Shown here one piece after another: positions 46,243 through 54,250 of a stretch of DNA of 64,000 bases. Positions within the stretch are counted from its first letter, which is position 1. Every line of letters begins with the position of its first letter. The stretch spans positions 4,960,001 to 5,024,000 of the forward strand of contig OV277858.1 of assembly GCA_922989275.2 (NCBI GenBank), given 5' to 3'. Origin of the DNA: Gari tellinella. Its lineage: Eukaryota > Mollusca > Bivalvia > Cardiida > Psammobiidae. The position numbers and the translations under genes were made by a program. The notes beneath the pieces were generated by a model. It searched no databases and was not told where the DNA came from. It saw only the letters and a program-made list of their open reading frames with translations.

Positions 46243-48537
46243 TGTTTTATCAGTTTAGATACTAGCCTAGCTGATTTCTCATTTAATAATAATAAAAAAA
46301 CAGTAAAGATTTTTAACTTATCCAATCGAAAATTATCTTCAAATGAAATTAATTTATTGTTGAAGGGTCTCAAATTTACACCTACACCAGAACACAAAAA
46401 CACACAAGAATTAAATAACGATGTATCTGAGTTTCATAGAAAATTACGATTACAAGAATTCTTTTTAAACCATGAAAATAAATCTGACAATTCTATTGTT
46501 AAAAACAAAAGTTGTTTTCAACCACCAAAAGGAAGAAATGTTAATTTGGAATTATTTGTAAAAGCTAATGAATCAATTTCCCATAAAACTGAATCTAAAC
46601 ATGTTACTTACAATATTAATTTGGGAGAAAGAAATTCAATTAAAGAGTTACAGAATGATGAAAGTATAATTATAAAGGAAGCCGATAAAGGCAATGGCAT
46701 TGTCATTATGAACAGGGAATATTATAAGTGCAAAATTTTAGAGATGTTAAGCGATGAACACTTTTACCAGAAAGATCTTGCAGATTGCTGTAAAGATACA
46801 TTGAAGAAAATCAAAGAGTTACTTAAATACAAACATAACATGACAAAGCAAGAAATTGATTACATCTTAAACTTTGAATCAAAGTCAAGTACATTTTACG
46901 GCCTTCCAAAAACACACAAATGTGTAGAAATAACTGAGAAATGTAAAATATCAAATTCTGAATATATTGAAATTCAAGACCCGAAAGATTTAACTTTCAG
47001 ACCAATAGTAGCGGGTCCAATCTGTGAAACTCACAGATTAAGTAACTTAATCGACATTCTTTTAAAACTATTTATACCAAAAGTTAATAGTTTCATAAGA
47101 GATGACATTGATTTTCTCAACCAATTACCAGAGTCAGTAAGTAAAAAGGCATACTTGGTTTCATTTGATGTAAAAAGTTTGTATACAAATATATCTCATC
47201 AACTAGGTTTACAAGCAATAGAATTTTGGATAGACAAATACCCTGAACTCATACAAGAAAGATTTTCTAAAGAATTCATAATAAGTGGGATAAAAACAAT
47301 TCTAGAAAATAATATATTTTCATTTAATGACATATACTTCAGACAAATTAAAGGAACAGCCATGGGGACAAAATTTGCTCCCACTTATGCAACTTTAGTT
47401 TTAGCCTACTTAGAAGAACAACTTTACACATCATTGGAAAATTCCCACGGCAAAGATTTTTCAAATTACATAAAAACTTTCTGGAAAAGATTTCTGGATG
47501 ATTGTTTCATCATCTGGCAATATTCTATTGATGAGTTAAAAAGTTTTCATAAGCTATTAAATGAACTACACCCTGACATCCAATTCACAGTAGAATATAG
47601 CAGCACTGATTTACCATTCTTAGATGTACTAATTAAAAAAACAGACACAAAGTTAACGACAGACATCTTTCATAAACCAACTGATTCAAAACAATACCTT
47701 AATTTTAAATCATGTCATCCGAAACACACAAAAACTAACATACCATATAATTTGGCCAGAAGAATTTGCACAATAGTTTCATGTGAAACAGTTAAAGATA
47801 AAAGATTACAAGAATTACACGACACTTTAAGAACAAGAGGTTATCCCAAATCCCTTTTACAAGACAGTATTCACAAAGCAAAACAAATCACAAAGTCAGA
47901 CCTTCTTAAACCAAAACCAAATAATAACACAACTACTCTTCCATACATCTCAACATTTAACCCAAACAACCAAGAACTTTTTAACAACATAAAAGCTAAT
48001 TTACCAATATTACAAGCAGACCCAAACATGTCTCAAATTTTAAATAAATGTAAACTTATCAAAAGTAAAAGACAAGCTCCAAACTTAAAAAAACTACTTA
48101 CCAGAGCTAAATTTACAGAGAAACAACATGTACGTTATAAAGTAACAAAATGCAATAAATCTAACTGTTCATTATGTCAACATATTAAAGAAAGCGAATT
48201 TTATAATTTTAAAGGAATGACATTTTATGTAAACCAATCAATGTCATGTGATGTTCAAAACGTATTATATGTTCTTACATGCACTGGATGCGGAGAATAC
48301 TATATTGGTCAAACTGGAGACAAACTGAGGTCAAGAAGAACAGTTCACTCACAACAGATAAGAGATCCTTCAACAAGACAAATTCCTTTAAGCGCCCATT
48401 TAGAAAAATGCGGAAAGAAAAACTTAAATTATGAAATGTTTCCTTTTTTTAAATTAAAGACAAATAGTGTTTCAGCTAGGCTAGCAAAAGAAGAATATTT
48501 CATAGCTAAATTTAAACCTATTCTTAATTCTCAATAA
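46243..48537 (+). CDS. Penelope-like reverse transcriptase with GIY-YIG endonuclease
   Basis: The frame is open from 46,243 (after TAG at 46,240-46,242) to TAA at 48,535-48,537. Numbering codons from 46,357: FYGLPKTHK at 180-188; LTFRPIVAGP at 212-221; RT motif A FDVKSLYTNI at 270-279; GTAMGT at 333-338; RFLDD at 378-382; FLDV at 421-424; zinc motif C599, C604, C607, H609; GIY-YIG core LYVLTC at 637-642 and YYIGQT at 648-653; E712. These are the domains of canonical endonuclease-bearing Penelope-like elements, which prime reverse transcription at a nick. No stop or frameshift occurs. The N-terminus (NLSNRKLSSNEINLLLKGL) lacks a methionine because the copy is cut at the junction with its inverted neighbour. 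Confidence 0.92.
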   Translation, partial: CFISLDTSLADFSFNNNKKTVKIFNLSNRKLSSNEINLLLKGLKFTPTPEHKNTQELNNDVSEFHRKLRLQEFFLNHENKSDNSIVKNKSCFQPPKGRNVNLELFVKANESISHKTESKHVTYNINLGERNSIKELQNDESIIIKEADKGNGIVIMNREYYKCKILEMLSDEHFYQKDLADCCKDTLKKIKELLKYKHNMTKQEIDYILNFESKSSTFYGLPKTHKCVEITEKCKISNSEYIEIQDPKDLTFRPIVAGPICETHRLSNLIDILLKLFIPKVNSFIRDDIDFLNQLPESVSKKAYLVSFDVKSLYTNISHQLGLQAIEFWIDKYPELIQERFSKEFIISGIKTILENNIFSFNDIYFRQIKGTAMGTKFAPTYATLVLAYLEEQLYTSLENSHGKDFSNYIKTFWKRFLDDCFIIWQYSIDELKSFHKLLNELHPDIQFTVEYSSTDLPFLDVLIKKTDTKLTTDIFHKPTDSKQYLNFKSCHPKHTKTNIPYNLARRICTIVSCETVKDKRLQELHDTLRTRGYPKSLLQDSIHKAKQITKSDLLKPKPNNNTTTLPYISTFNPNNQELFNNIKANLPILQADPNMSQILNKCKLIKSKRQAPNLKKLLTRAKFTEKQHVRYKVTKCNKSNCSLCQHIKESEFYNFKGMTFYVNQSMSCDVQNVLYVLTCTGCGEYYIGQTGDKLRSRRTVHSQQIRDPSTRQIPLSAHLEKCGKKNLNYEMFPFFKLKTNSVSARLAKEEYFIAKFKPILNSQ

Positions 48538-48623
48538 TTATCTCCCTTTAATAAAACACAGTTATTTATCTTAGATGTACGTCAACAGGAAGTGACGACG
48601 TCGATATCATGACAACAACGTCA

Positions 48624-48631
48624 TGACGTCA
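48624..48631. promoter_or_regulatory. TGACGTCA (CRE-like) palindrome
   Basis: It sits 14 bases before the hammerhead, with AACGTCA and GACGACGTCG nearby. Confidence 0.4.
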
Positions 48632-48645
48632 TAAACAATTGTATA

Positions 48646-48678
48646 GCGCCTGATGAATTATAGTGAAACGCGTCGCGC
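48646..48678 (+). ncRNA. hammerhead ribozyme motif (CUGAUGA type)
   Basis: In the 3' end of the plus-strand Penelope copy, 108 bases after the stop. GCGC, CUGAUGA, a short weak stem II (A-U, U-G, loop UAUA), GAAAC, GC, GUC, GCGC. Minimal stems suggest activity as a dimer, if at all. Confidence 0.65.
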
Positions 48679-48758
48679 ATTGTTTGAAGAAATAAAATTG
48701 TGTTTTTAAAGCCTATAATACATCATTTATTTTTTTAATTCACACCGACATTATTTAT

Positions 48759-48769
48759 TATATATATAT

Positions 48770-48857
<88 letters not shown>
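48759..48857. repeat. (TA)n microsatellite
   Basis: About 100 bases of almost pure TA at the 3' end of the Penelope copy. Confidence 0.95.
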
Positions 48858-48859
<2 letters not shown>

Positions 48860-48896
48860 TAATGCAGTAAAGCAAATATCGTCTGTTAAAAAACAA

Positions 48897-48902
48897 AGTG
48901 TC
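48897..48902. repeat. 6-bp target site duplication, left
   Basis: AGTGTC abuts the left terminus; the same six bases follow the right terminus at 55,322-55,327. Confidence 0.9.
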
Positions 48903-49988
48903 AGTAGTATATGTCAGACGCCAGCTTCCTTGATTGATGTGCGTTCTGGGGATGTGCTCAAAACCCCGTATAATCGGAATCGCACATCCCCAGATGACCG
49001 CAAAGGACTGCGACGGAACCGTCAGAGAATTGGGGGGTGGGGGATAATATCTCGGGCACGATTAACCACGCAGACGTTTTCTTTCTTGAATCGAATTTTA
49101 TTTAATTTTTTTGTCAAATTCCAAGCTCGTATACAGCGTGTATCGCTGCGTCTGTAGGTCTCTAGCTAGCGTCCAATCCTAGTCAAAAAAACAAACTACC
49201 GCCATACTTATGCTGGACAGGGTAGACCCCGTAACTGACAATTCTATACCATTCGGATTTTCTTTCTAAGCCGACGACAATTTATGTAGAAAACTTATAT
49301 ACGCAATTTGTTGATCAGCGTTCACCCGGGCCATATGAACGGAGCGTGACGACCTCATTAGTATGTTTTCGAAATGCCTAGACATTAAAGTCTATTGCCT
49401 TACGTTTTAGATTAAACTGTCACCGAAGCGTAATAAGAGATAAGCGAGCACAAAGAAGGATTTAATTAAATTCGGACGGACGAACGAATAGAGATGCAGT
49501 AAGACAAAACCTCTACAGTAAAGCATAAACTGTTTTAGACCGATATACGCCGTGTGTAGAAAACAAGCAAAACACGTATTTAACCACATGGGTTTAATAG
49601 TTTTAAATTCGCCGCTAAAAGTGTAACATGTTAAACACGGTTAAAGTTACGACAGTTAGACCCGTACTCTTACGTTACATGTATAATGCCAAACCATCTC
49701 GTTTAGTATACTACACTGTACTTAACCCATCATGTAAAGGAAGGCGACTTTTATTCGCGGAGAAGCTTTTAATATAATCTAAAGATGGAACTCATCTGTA
49801 TATACCATTAAGAGTAATAATATACTGCGTAAATGTATAGTTTTTTGTGAAGGATTCACTGTTTTGTCGAGTATCCGATGTATAACTCTTGTTATGTACT
49901 GTATCTATCTGTCTGTGTGTGTTTTGAAGCGTTGAATTCACCTCCCAGTGGGAGAAATGTTACTACAAAGTGTCGCCTGCTTCATTTA
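48903..49988 (+). repeat. left terminal inverted repeat (1086 bp)
   Basis: It matches the complement of 54,251-55,321. The outer 350 bases look about 98 percent identical; the inner 150 bases are clearly more diverged with small gaps. The shared inner end is GTCGCCTGCTTCATTTA. Confidence 0.9.
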
Positions 49989-50317
49989 TCGTTGAAAGAA
50001 TTTGAAAAGCCGAGACAACTCCGCGTCGACTGTATGTGCCAAGAGGGGAGGTAAATACGATTTGGTAACACAAAAGTTACGAAAGCTCACATAGACAGAC
50101 TAGTCCTCGGAACTCTGTTCTAATCCGTTTAAAGTATCTACAAGAGGGTAGACTTATAATTTGTTTTGAATGTAAGCTGAAAACTTGTACTGATCAGGTT
50201 GTCCCGTTAGGGAAATATAGCGTCATCTCCCTGATTTTCCCGATTTATAGGGGTCAAAGGAGTATGTCTACTTATAGGGACCTTCTCTAGTTAACTACGT
50301 CTGTCTGCAACGCGTAA
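49989..50317. other. Polinton-like element, non-coding left interior
   Basis: No frame of note and no motif recognised. Confidence 0.5.
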
Positions 50318-50625
50318 TGGGGGGCTCGAGGAGGCACGGAGGAGTGAATATGAGGCACAGAGGAGGCTGGGAGGAGTGACCAGGAGACAGGGGAGGAGTG
50401 AAGAGGAGTGAAGAGGAGGCTGGGAGGAGTGATCAGGAGGCATTGGAAGAGGAGGCTGGGAGGAGTGATCAGGAGGCAGTGAGGAGTAAAGAGGAGGCTG
50501 GGAGGAGTGATCAGGAGGCCTTGAGGAGTGAAGAAGATGCACTGAGGAGTGAAAAGGAGGTAAGGAGGAGTGAAGAGGGGGTAAGGAGGAGTGAAGAGGA
50601 GTGAAAGAAAGGGTGTAGGAGAGGG
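50318..50625 (+). repeat. GAGGAG minisatellite
   Basis: Units of about 36-40 bases such as AGGAGGCTGGGAGGAGTGAT and AGGAGGCANTG recur. It is purine-rich on the plus strand, downstream of the minus-strand gene cluster. Open frames here follow from the repeat. Confidence 0.85.
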
Positions 50626-50879
50626 GCTGGAGAGTTCACGAAAATTCACTTTATATGGTTCATTACATTTTATTCACACGATACATACTCAAATAGATGG
50701 GAAAAAAAATGTCCTCACGGAATATTGTAAGTTCATCCATATAGATGATGGAGTGGACACTGTAAATGTTTATTAGCATGTCTGTCACTGTATATCCAAT
50801 CAAAAATAGCCTTCTTGTTTAGTCCTTTTAGTCAACGGTTCCTCTTCGACATAGATATCCTCCTGCAGTTCAACGCCCT

Positions 50880-51446
50880 CTAATAGTACTCCGCCAAGAT
50901 AGTGTCAAACAAATATTTCCTCTGTCCGATGGCGCTTTTCCAGGCTTCCTCCGGACTGTAGTCATCCAGATCCACAAAGTTAGTGGCTGTCCTTTTAATG
51001 GCTTTATACATGGGATGTTTGCGAATAGCATCGAACCACACCATTCTGTCGATAAAAACCAAGCTAACCGCTTTTCTGTAGGTGCTTCTCATATCCCGAT
51101 ACACCCTCTTCCTGGCCTCCGTTTCATGCATATCCCTCCTCTGCATCAGCTTAGTCACCTCCTCCTCAAACTGATCTTGACACTTGTCAAATGCCTTTTG
51201 AATCACGCTTTCCCAAGGATCATACTGGTCTTCCTCTGACTGCCTCTCAGAATCACTGGACTCATTCGCTTCGGACATTCCACGGCCTCCCTCAGATTCC
51301 GTATCAGATAGGTCGGGCTCCGATGCCGATACGATTTTCTCTCCCTCTCGCGTATTTCCGTGTTGATTCTTCATATGGCGCAGCATGTTATCTCGCCGTT
51401 TAAAGTCTTTCAAACAGATTTCGCACGTGTTCATGTTGACGTTCAC
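50880..51446 (-). CDS. C2H2 zinc-finger protein of the Polinton-like element
   Basis: 188 residues. A single C2H2 finger lies at residues 8-29 (C8-x2-C11-x12-H24-x4-H29), followed by an acidic Ser/Glu-rich linker (about 43-75) and a helical C-terminal domain with DPWESVIQKAFD, many Arg/Glu pairs, MVWFDAIRKHPMYKAI and AIGQRKYLFDTIL. From memory, proteins with one finger and a similar W-x4-A..RK-x2-L domain recur in invertebrate genomes near F54H12.2-type genes; this is not checked. Function is unknown; DNA binding is likely. The stop at 50,882-50,880 is followed in the next frame by about 28 acidic then basic codons (to about 50,797), so the C-terminus may have been shortened by one indel. It is the last gene of the array, with a TTTTAAGA box 30-40 bases before the ATG. 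Confidence 0.8.
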   Translation of the reverse strand: MNVNMNTCEICLKDFKRRDNMLRHMKNQHGNTREGEKIVSASEPDLSDTESEGGRGMSEANESSDSERQSEEDQYDPWESVIQKAFDKCQDQFEEEVTKLMQRRDMHETEARKRVYRDMRSTYRKAVSLVFIDRMVWFDAIRKHPMYKAIKRTATNFVDLDDYSPEEAWKSAIGQRKYLFDTILAEYY

Positions 51447-51530
51447 TGCAGGATTGAGAGGGAGGAGAAGGAGGAGGCCTCTTAAAACCCGGAGGTATCG
51501 GACGCGGAGAGGCGCTTCAGTCGCAGACCA

Positions 51531-51707
51531 CTAGATCCTCCGCGTTTGTCTTGTTGGTTTCTTTTTCTCTTTTTGGAAGGCGTCGTCAAAGCACCGACTC
51601 GGAATGACTGCTGGGCAGTAGCCGTGTGTCTCGATTTGACTCGAATCGTTGCTTTTACCTTGGAAATAGCTCGCCCATTTCTCTGGATCCGGCACGTAAG
51701 TCTTCAT
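51531..51707 (-). CDS. 58-residue protein of the Polinton-like element
   Basis: The ATG at 51,707 is 25 bases after the stop of the 146-residue gene. The protein starts MKTYVPDPEKWASYF, has a C-x12-C spacing in its middle and ends in a basic tail (KEKKKPTRQTRR). From memory, short proteins starting with a similar YVP-x2-W-x2-YF motif accompany the other small genes of this module. The tight spacing and coherent composition support it despite its size. No transmembrane segment. Function unknown; the Lys/Arg tail suggests nucleic-acid contact or nuclear entry. Confidence 0.65.
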   Translation of the reverse strand: MKTYVPDPEKWASYFQGKSNDSSQIETHGYCPAVIPSRCFDDAFQKEKKKPTRQTRRI

Positions 51708-51732
51708 CCCCGCAACCAGCGTCGAATATCAG

Positions 51733-52173
51733 CTACCAAAACGGATAATGCTTGACATGAAACGTCAAGTGCAAGGGTTTCACTAAATGTGACACGTCGT
51801 TGTCGCGTTCTCCCCTTATATACACTTGGAACTCCCTCACTTCGTGCTTCGTCACTGGTAGATAAAATGGGGAGTCTAGTATATAGTCCCATTTGCGCTT
51901 GCTGGTCTTTTCTAACCGTCTCAACAAGGGCCGTTCCTCGCCATAAACTATACTTTCTTTACATAGGTCAGCGTAGATGTAAAGACCCTCGTCCGCCTTT
52001 ACGGTCGACTTCGCCTTGGCCGTCGCGTGAAATTCCACCAAGGCCACTTTCCATACACCGGGTAAATACAAGGGAAATTTCAGCTGTACTCTGAAACGGG
52101 TTGTGGTATTGTCGTCGAAATAAATATCGCTCTCGTCACTTTGTACGTAAAGATACCGATCCATCCTCCTCAT
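51733..52173 (-). CDS. 146-residue conserved module protein of the Polinton-like element
   Basis: Signatures: IYFDDNTTTRFRVQL at 17-31, VWKVALVEF at 40-48, LYIYADLCKESIVYG at 64-78 then PLLRRL at 82-87, EFQVYIRGERDNDV at 115-128 and a closing LHLTFHV. I recall a widespread invertebrate family with the same order (DNT-x3-F, WEVAL-E, YTDI-x-P-IVG..PLLR, and a beta-rich end TLHF). It is often annotated only as uncharacterised and sits near F54H12.2-like and integrase genes. The strand-rich pattern would fit a structural protein of a particle, an inference only. It is intact, and its start overlaps the stop of a 28-codon frame upstream (ATGA), probably by chance. A second, 62-codon frame over its 3' end is a shadow. 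Confidence 0.78.
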   Translation of the reverse strand: MRRMDRYLYVQSDESDIYFDDNTTTRFRVQLKFPLYLPGVWKVALVEFHATAKAKSTVKADEGLYIYADLCKESIVYGEERPLLRRLEKTSKRKWDYILDSPFYLPVTKHEVREFQVYIRGERDNDVSHLVKPLHLTFHVKHYPFW

Positions 52174-52296
52174 ACAACGCTTTCAATATAGGAGTTTTTG
52201 TCGACTGTTGGTCCATTTATGCCGCACTGGTACGACATCGACGTCCCTAACCACATTATCTTCCCCAAGCCTCTTTTCAGCTACAAGGTGAACGAC

Positions 52297-52653
52297 TCAC
52301 TCCTCTCTTCTGGGTAGCGTGTCCTCAATTTCCGCAGCCATAGTCTGATAGATGTACATGGGACGCAGTACTCTGGTTAAGATAACTCTATTATTTCGTA
52401 TAAAAATCTTTTTTCTTCGATATCCAACTTGAGTCGAGGCTATAGCCCTCATGATAAGTTGGTAATCTTCAAAGAATTGAATGTCCGGAGGGTAAATGTT
52501 GATAAATCGCGATACTAATCTCCTGATGATTTCAGCAACAGCGTCTATCTGTGCCCTGGTAACGTTTCGAAGTAACTGATGGCGCGCTCTCCCTCTGGCA
52601 TTTCGGAAAACGAATAAAAAGTTAAATTGTCGAGAGACACTGAACCGTTCCAT
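52297..52653 (-). CDS. 118-residue basic protein of the Polinton-like element
   Basis: Strongly basic, with 23 Arg among 118 residues by my count. Features: RGRARHQLLRNVTRAQIDAV at 20-39, a helix IIRRLVSRFINI at 42-53, then an RRKKIFIRNNR patch at 79-89 and an acidic tail. The pattern LL-x3-T-x2-QI-x-AV, a proline break, and a KK patch before a hydrophobic end recalls small core-like proteins of the same invertebrate module, which I only remember and cannot check. A DNA-binding or core role is plausible. Intact; 123 bases separate it from the next gene. Confidence 0.7.
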   Translation of the reverse strand: MERFSVSRQFNFLFVFRNARGRARHQLLRNVTRAQIDAVAEIIRRLVSRFINIYPPDIQFFEDYQLIMRAIASTQVGYRRKKIFIRNNRVILTRVLRPMYIYQTMAAEIEDTLPRREE

Positions 52654-52799
52654 GATAACTGTCGCAACCTACGCGACTGAGGTCTAGTTCTATTCTGCTA
52701 GTGACTCCTCTCGACCTCTTAACCAACGCCACGTCTCGTTCATCCATGCACACGGTCTGTCATCTCATTCTTCGGTAATCCGATGTCCTTAGGTCTTTT

Positions 52800-53321
52800 T
52801 CATCCGCAACCTGGCTGTAACCGCAAGACGGGCACACGCGGTCCACATATCCTTTCCAACTCCCGCCAGAACAGCCAAAACCAATCCTCGCACAAGTGAC
52901 ATTCGCAAGGTCCTTTTCGAAAGAAGGTATTCAATGACCCGCATTGTCTACACTGGCGTCTCTCTCGAAGTTGATAAAGAATCTTTCGAAAAAACTCGGA
53001 GCTTAAAATAAGTTCTTCGACACCTAGGCGTTTCAACGACGCTGACAATACAGACAAGCGTTGTCTCTTGATGGGGGTATGGGAGAGTTGGTGCCACGCT
53101 CGTCTTTTGCGCCGCTTTTGATGTATAATGTTAAGGACGGCTATTCTAAATGTGCTAATCCAGTACGATTTTCGTCCTCTGATGTAGTTCTCGAGCGGAA
53201 AATAATATCTTCCTTTGATCCGTTTAAAGAAGACACCGTGATACTGCCTAACGTCTTTCCTGCCCAGGTGGGGAATTCCTTTGAAGGAATATAGTTTCAT
53301 GCCTCGGTACTCCGTCTTCAT
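52800..53321 (-). CDS. 173-residue Cys-rich basic protein of the Polinton-like element
   Basis: First gene of the array. The N-terminal half is aromatic and basic, with a KRRKRR cluster at 69-74 that could act as a nuclear signal. A compact metal-site candidate follows: C124-x2-C127-x11-C139-x-C141-x2-C144, then DWFWLFW. I do not recognise the family; a zinc-ribbon-like fold is a guess from spacing. The frame is intact, and a TATA-like run lies about 60-70 bases upstream. Confidence 0.7.
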   Translation of the reverse strand: MKTEYRGMKLYSFKGIPHLGRKDVRQYHGVFFKRIKGRYYFPLENYIRGRKSYWISTFRIAVLNIIHQKRRKRRAWHQLSHTPIKRQRLSVLSASLKRLGVEELILSSEFFRKILYQLRERRQCRQCGSLNTFFRKGPCECHLCEDWFWLFWRELERICGPRVPVLRLQPGCG

Positions 53322-53379
53322 GTTGCTACTTTTACCCTTCAGCGTCTATGGATATCAATTTGAAACACGTTGAATCACC

Positions 53380-53394
53380 GGTATATATATAGAT
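53380..53394 (-). promoter_or_regulatory. TATA-like box for the minus-strand gene array
   Basis: TATATATATA lies about 60-70 bases before the ATG at 53,321 on the minus strand, the expected position for the first gene. Confidence 0.4.
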
Positions 53395-54250
53395 AACCGA
53401 TTATCCTCAGACCAGACGGATTTCAACACGTATTGCATCTGCGGGTGTATTTGAAATCAATGATGCGTTGAATCCGTCGTTTAGTTACCGCTTATGTGTA
53501 TCAGTTGTCGACATGTATAGCTAGTATAAACGGGCCTTACGAGTCTTTGTTGTTGGGTGGGGTTCTTTCCTAACTATTGTTGTAGTGTTGCGTAGTCGTA
53601 ATACCCCCATCTTCGCGCGGACAGTCGGGCGAACTGCGATTAAAAGGTTCTAGGTTGAATAGGATTTACCTGTAGATCCGTCTAGCGGGGGCTGACGCTT
53701 ACTGTGGTTCGTTTGTCCCAATTCAGTGTCGCGAGTTGTGTTGAGGTGTCGTAAAACACGATGACGCATTGTTTTTAAAAAACACACCGATGTTTGGAAC
53801 TAGCTAGTGCTGCTACGTAATAGACTCCATTCACATCGACTGTGAAACCTTTACAGTTGCGTTTACATAGACTATCAAAATCAGAATGTCAACTTGGACA
53901 TGTGTTTGGAACTAGAGAAAAAAGCGCCTTCAATTAATAAATGAGTTAGTCTTATACACTATTTTTTTCATTCTTAGGGAATACTTGTTTTATTTAAAAG
54001 TTTGCGCAAGGCCGAAAATGAAGACATGTGTACCAGTCGGCTAAAGGGTAATTTCATATATATAACATTTATTTTACAATTTTCGCTATAAAATGACTAT
54101 AGCTATTTAATTTTTTTTTTACTCGATTGATACTAATAGTGACTGTCTATATGTGTGTATGTCTCTTATAGGTAGGAACTGATCAGATAACGTCGCCATT
54201 TTAGACGCACAATCCTAGTTGTCTTGGCTTTTTAAAAACCCGTACCACGT
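53395..54250. other. Polinton-like element, non-coding right interior
   Basis: No gene was recognised on either strand over about 850 bases. Confidence 0.5.

Larger units (their letters stand above)
45373..48857. mobile_element. two head-to-head Penelope-like elements in (TA)n
   Basis: A minus-strand copy (about 45,391-46,240) keeps only its C-terminal coding part and 3' end. A plus-strand copy (about 46,243-48,758) is nearly whole. They meet near 46,241, both lacking 5' ends. (TA)n borders the locus on both sides (45,373-45,390; 48,759-48,857). The 3' ends are unrelated in sequence, so two families are involved. Inverted or tandem partial copies are common for Penelope-like elements. Confidence 0.85.

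Noticed and set aside
49407..49589. 60-codon frame in the left TIR with a matching frame in the right TIR (54,636-54,818)
   Set aside because: The frames are kept, but most differences between the two copies change the amino acid (several residues to Cys) and only about two are silent. That is not the pattern of a selected gene.
50287..50649. Pro/Leu-rich and Glu/Arg-rich frames over the GAGGAG repeat
   Set aside because: They follow from the 36-40 base minisatellite unit on each strand and have no independent support.
51704..51892. 62-codon minus frame over the end of the 146-residue gene
   Set aside because: It overlaps a better-supported frame and shows no motif.
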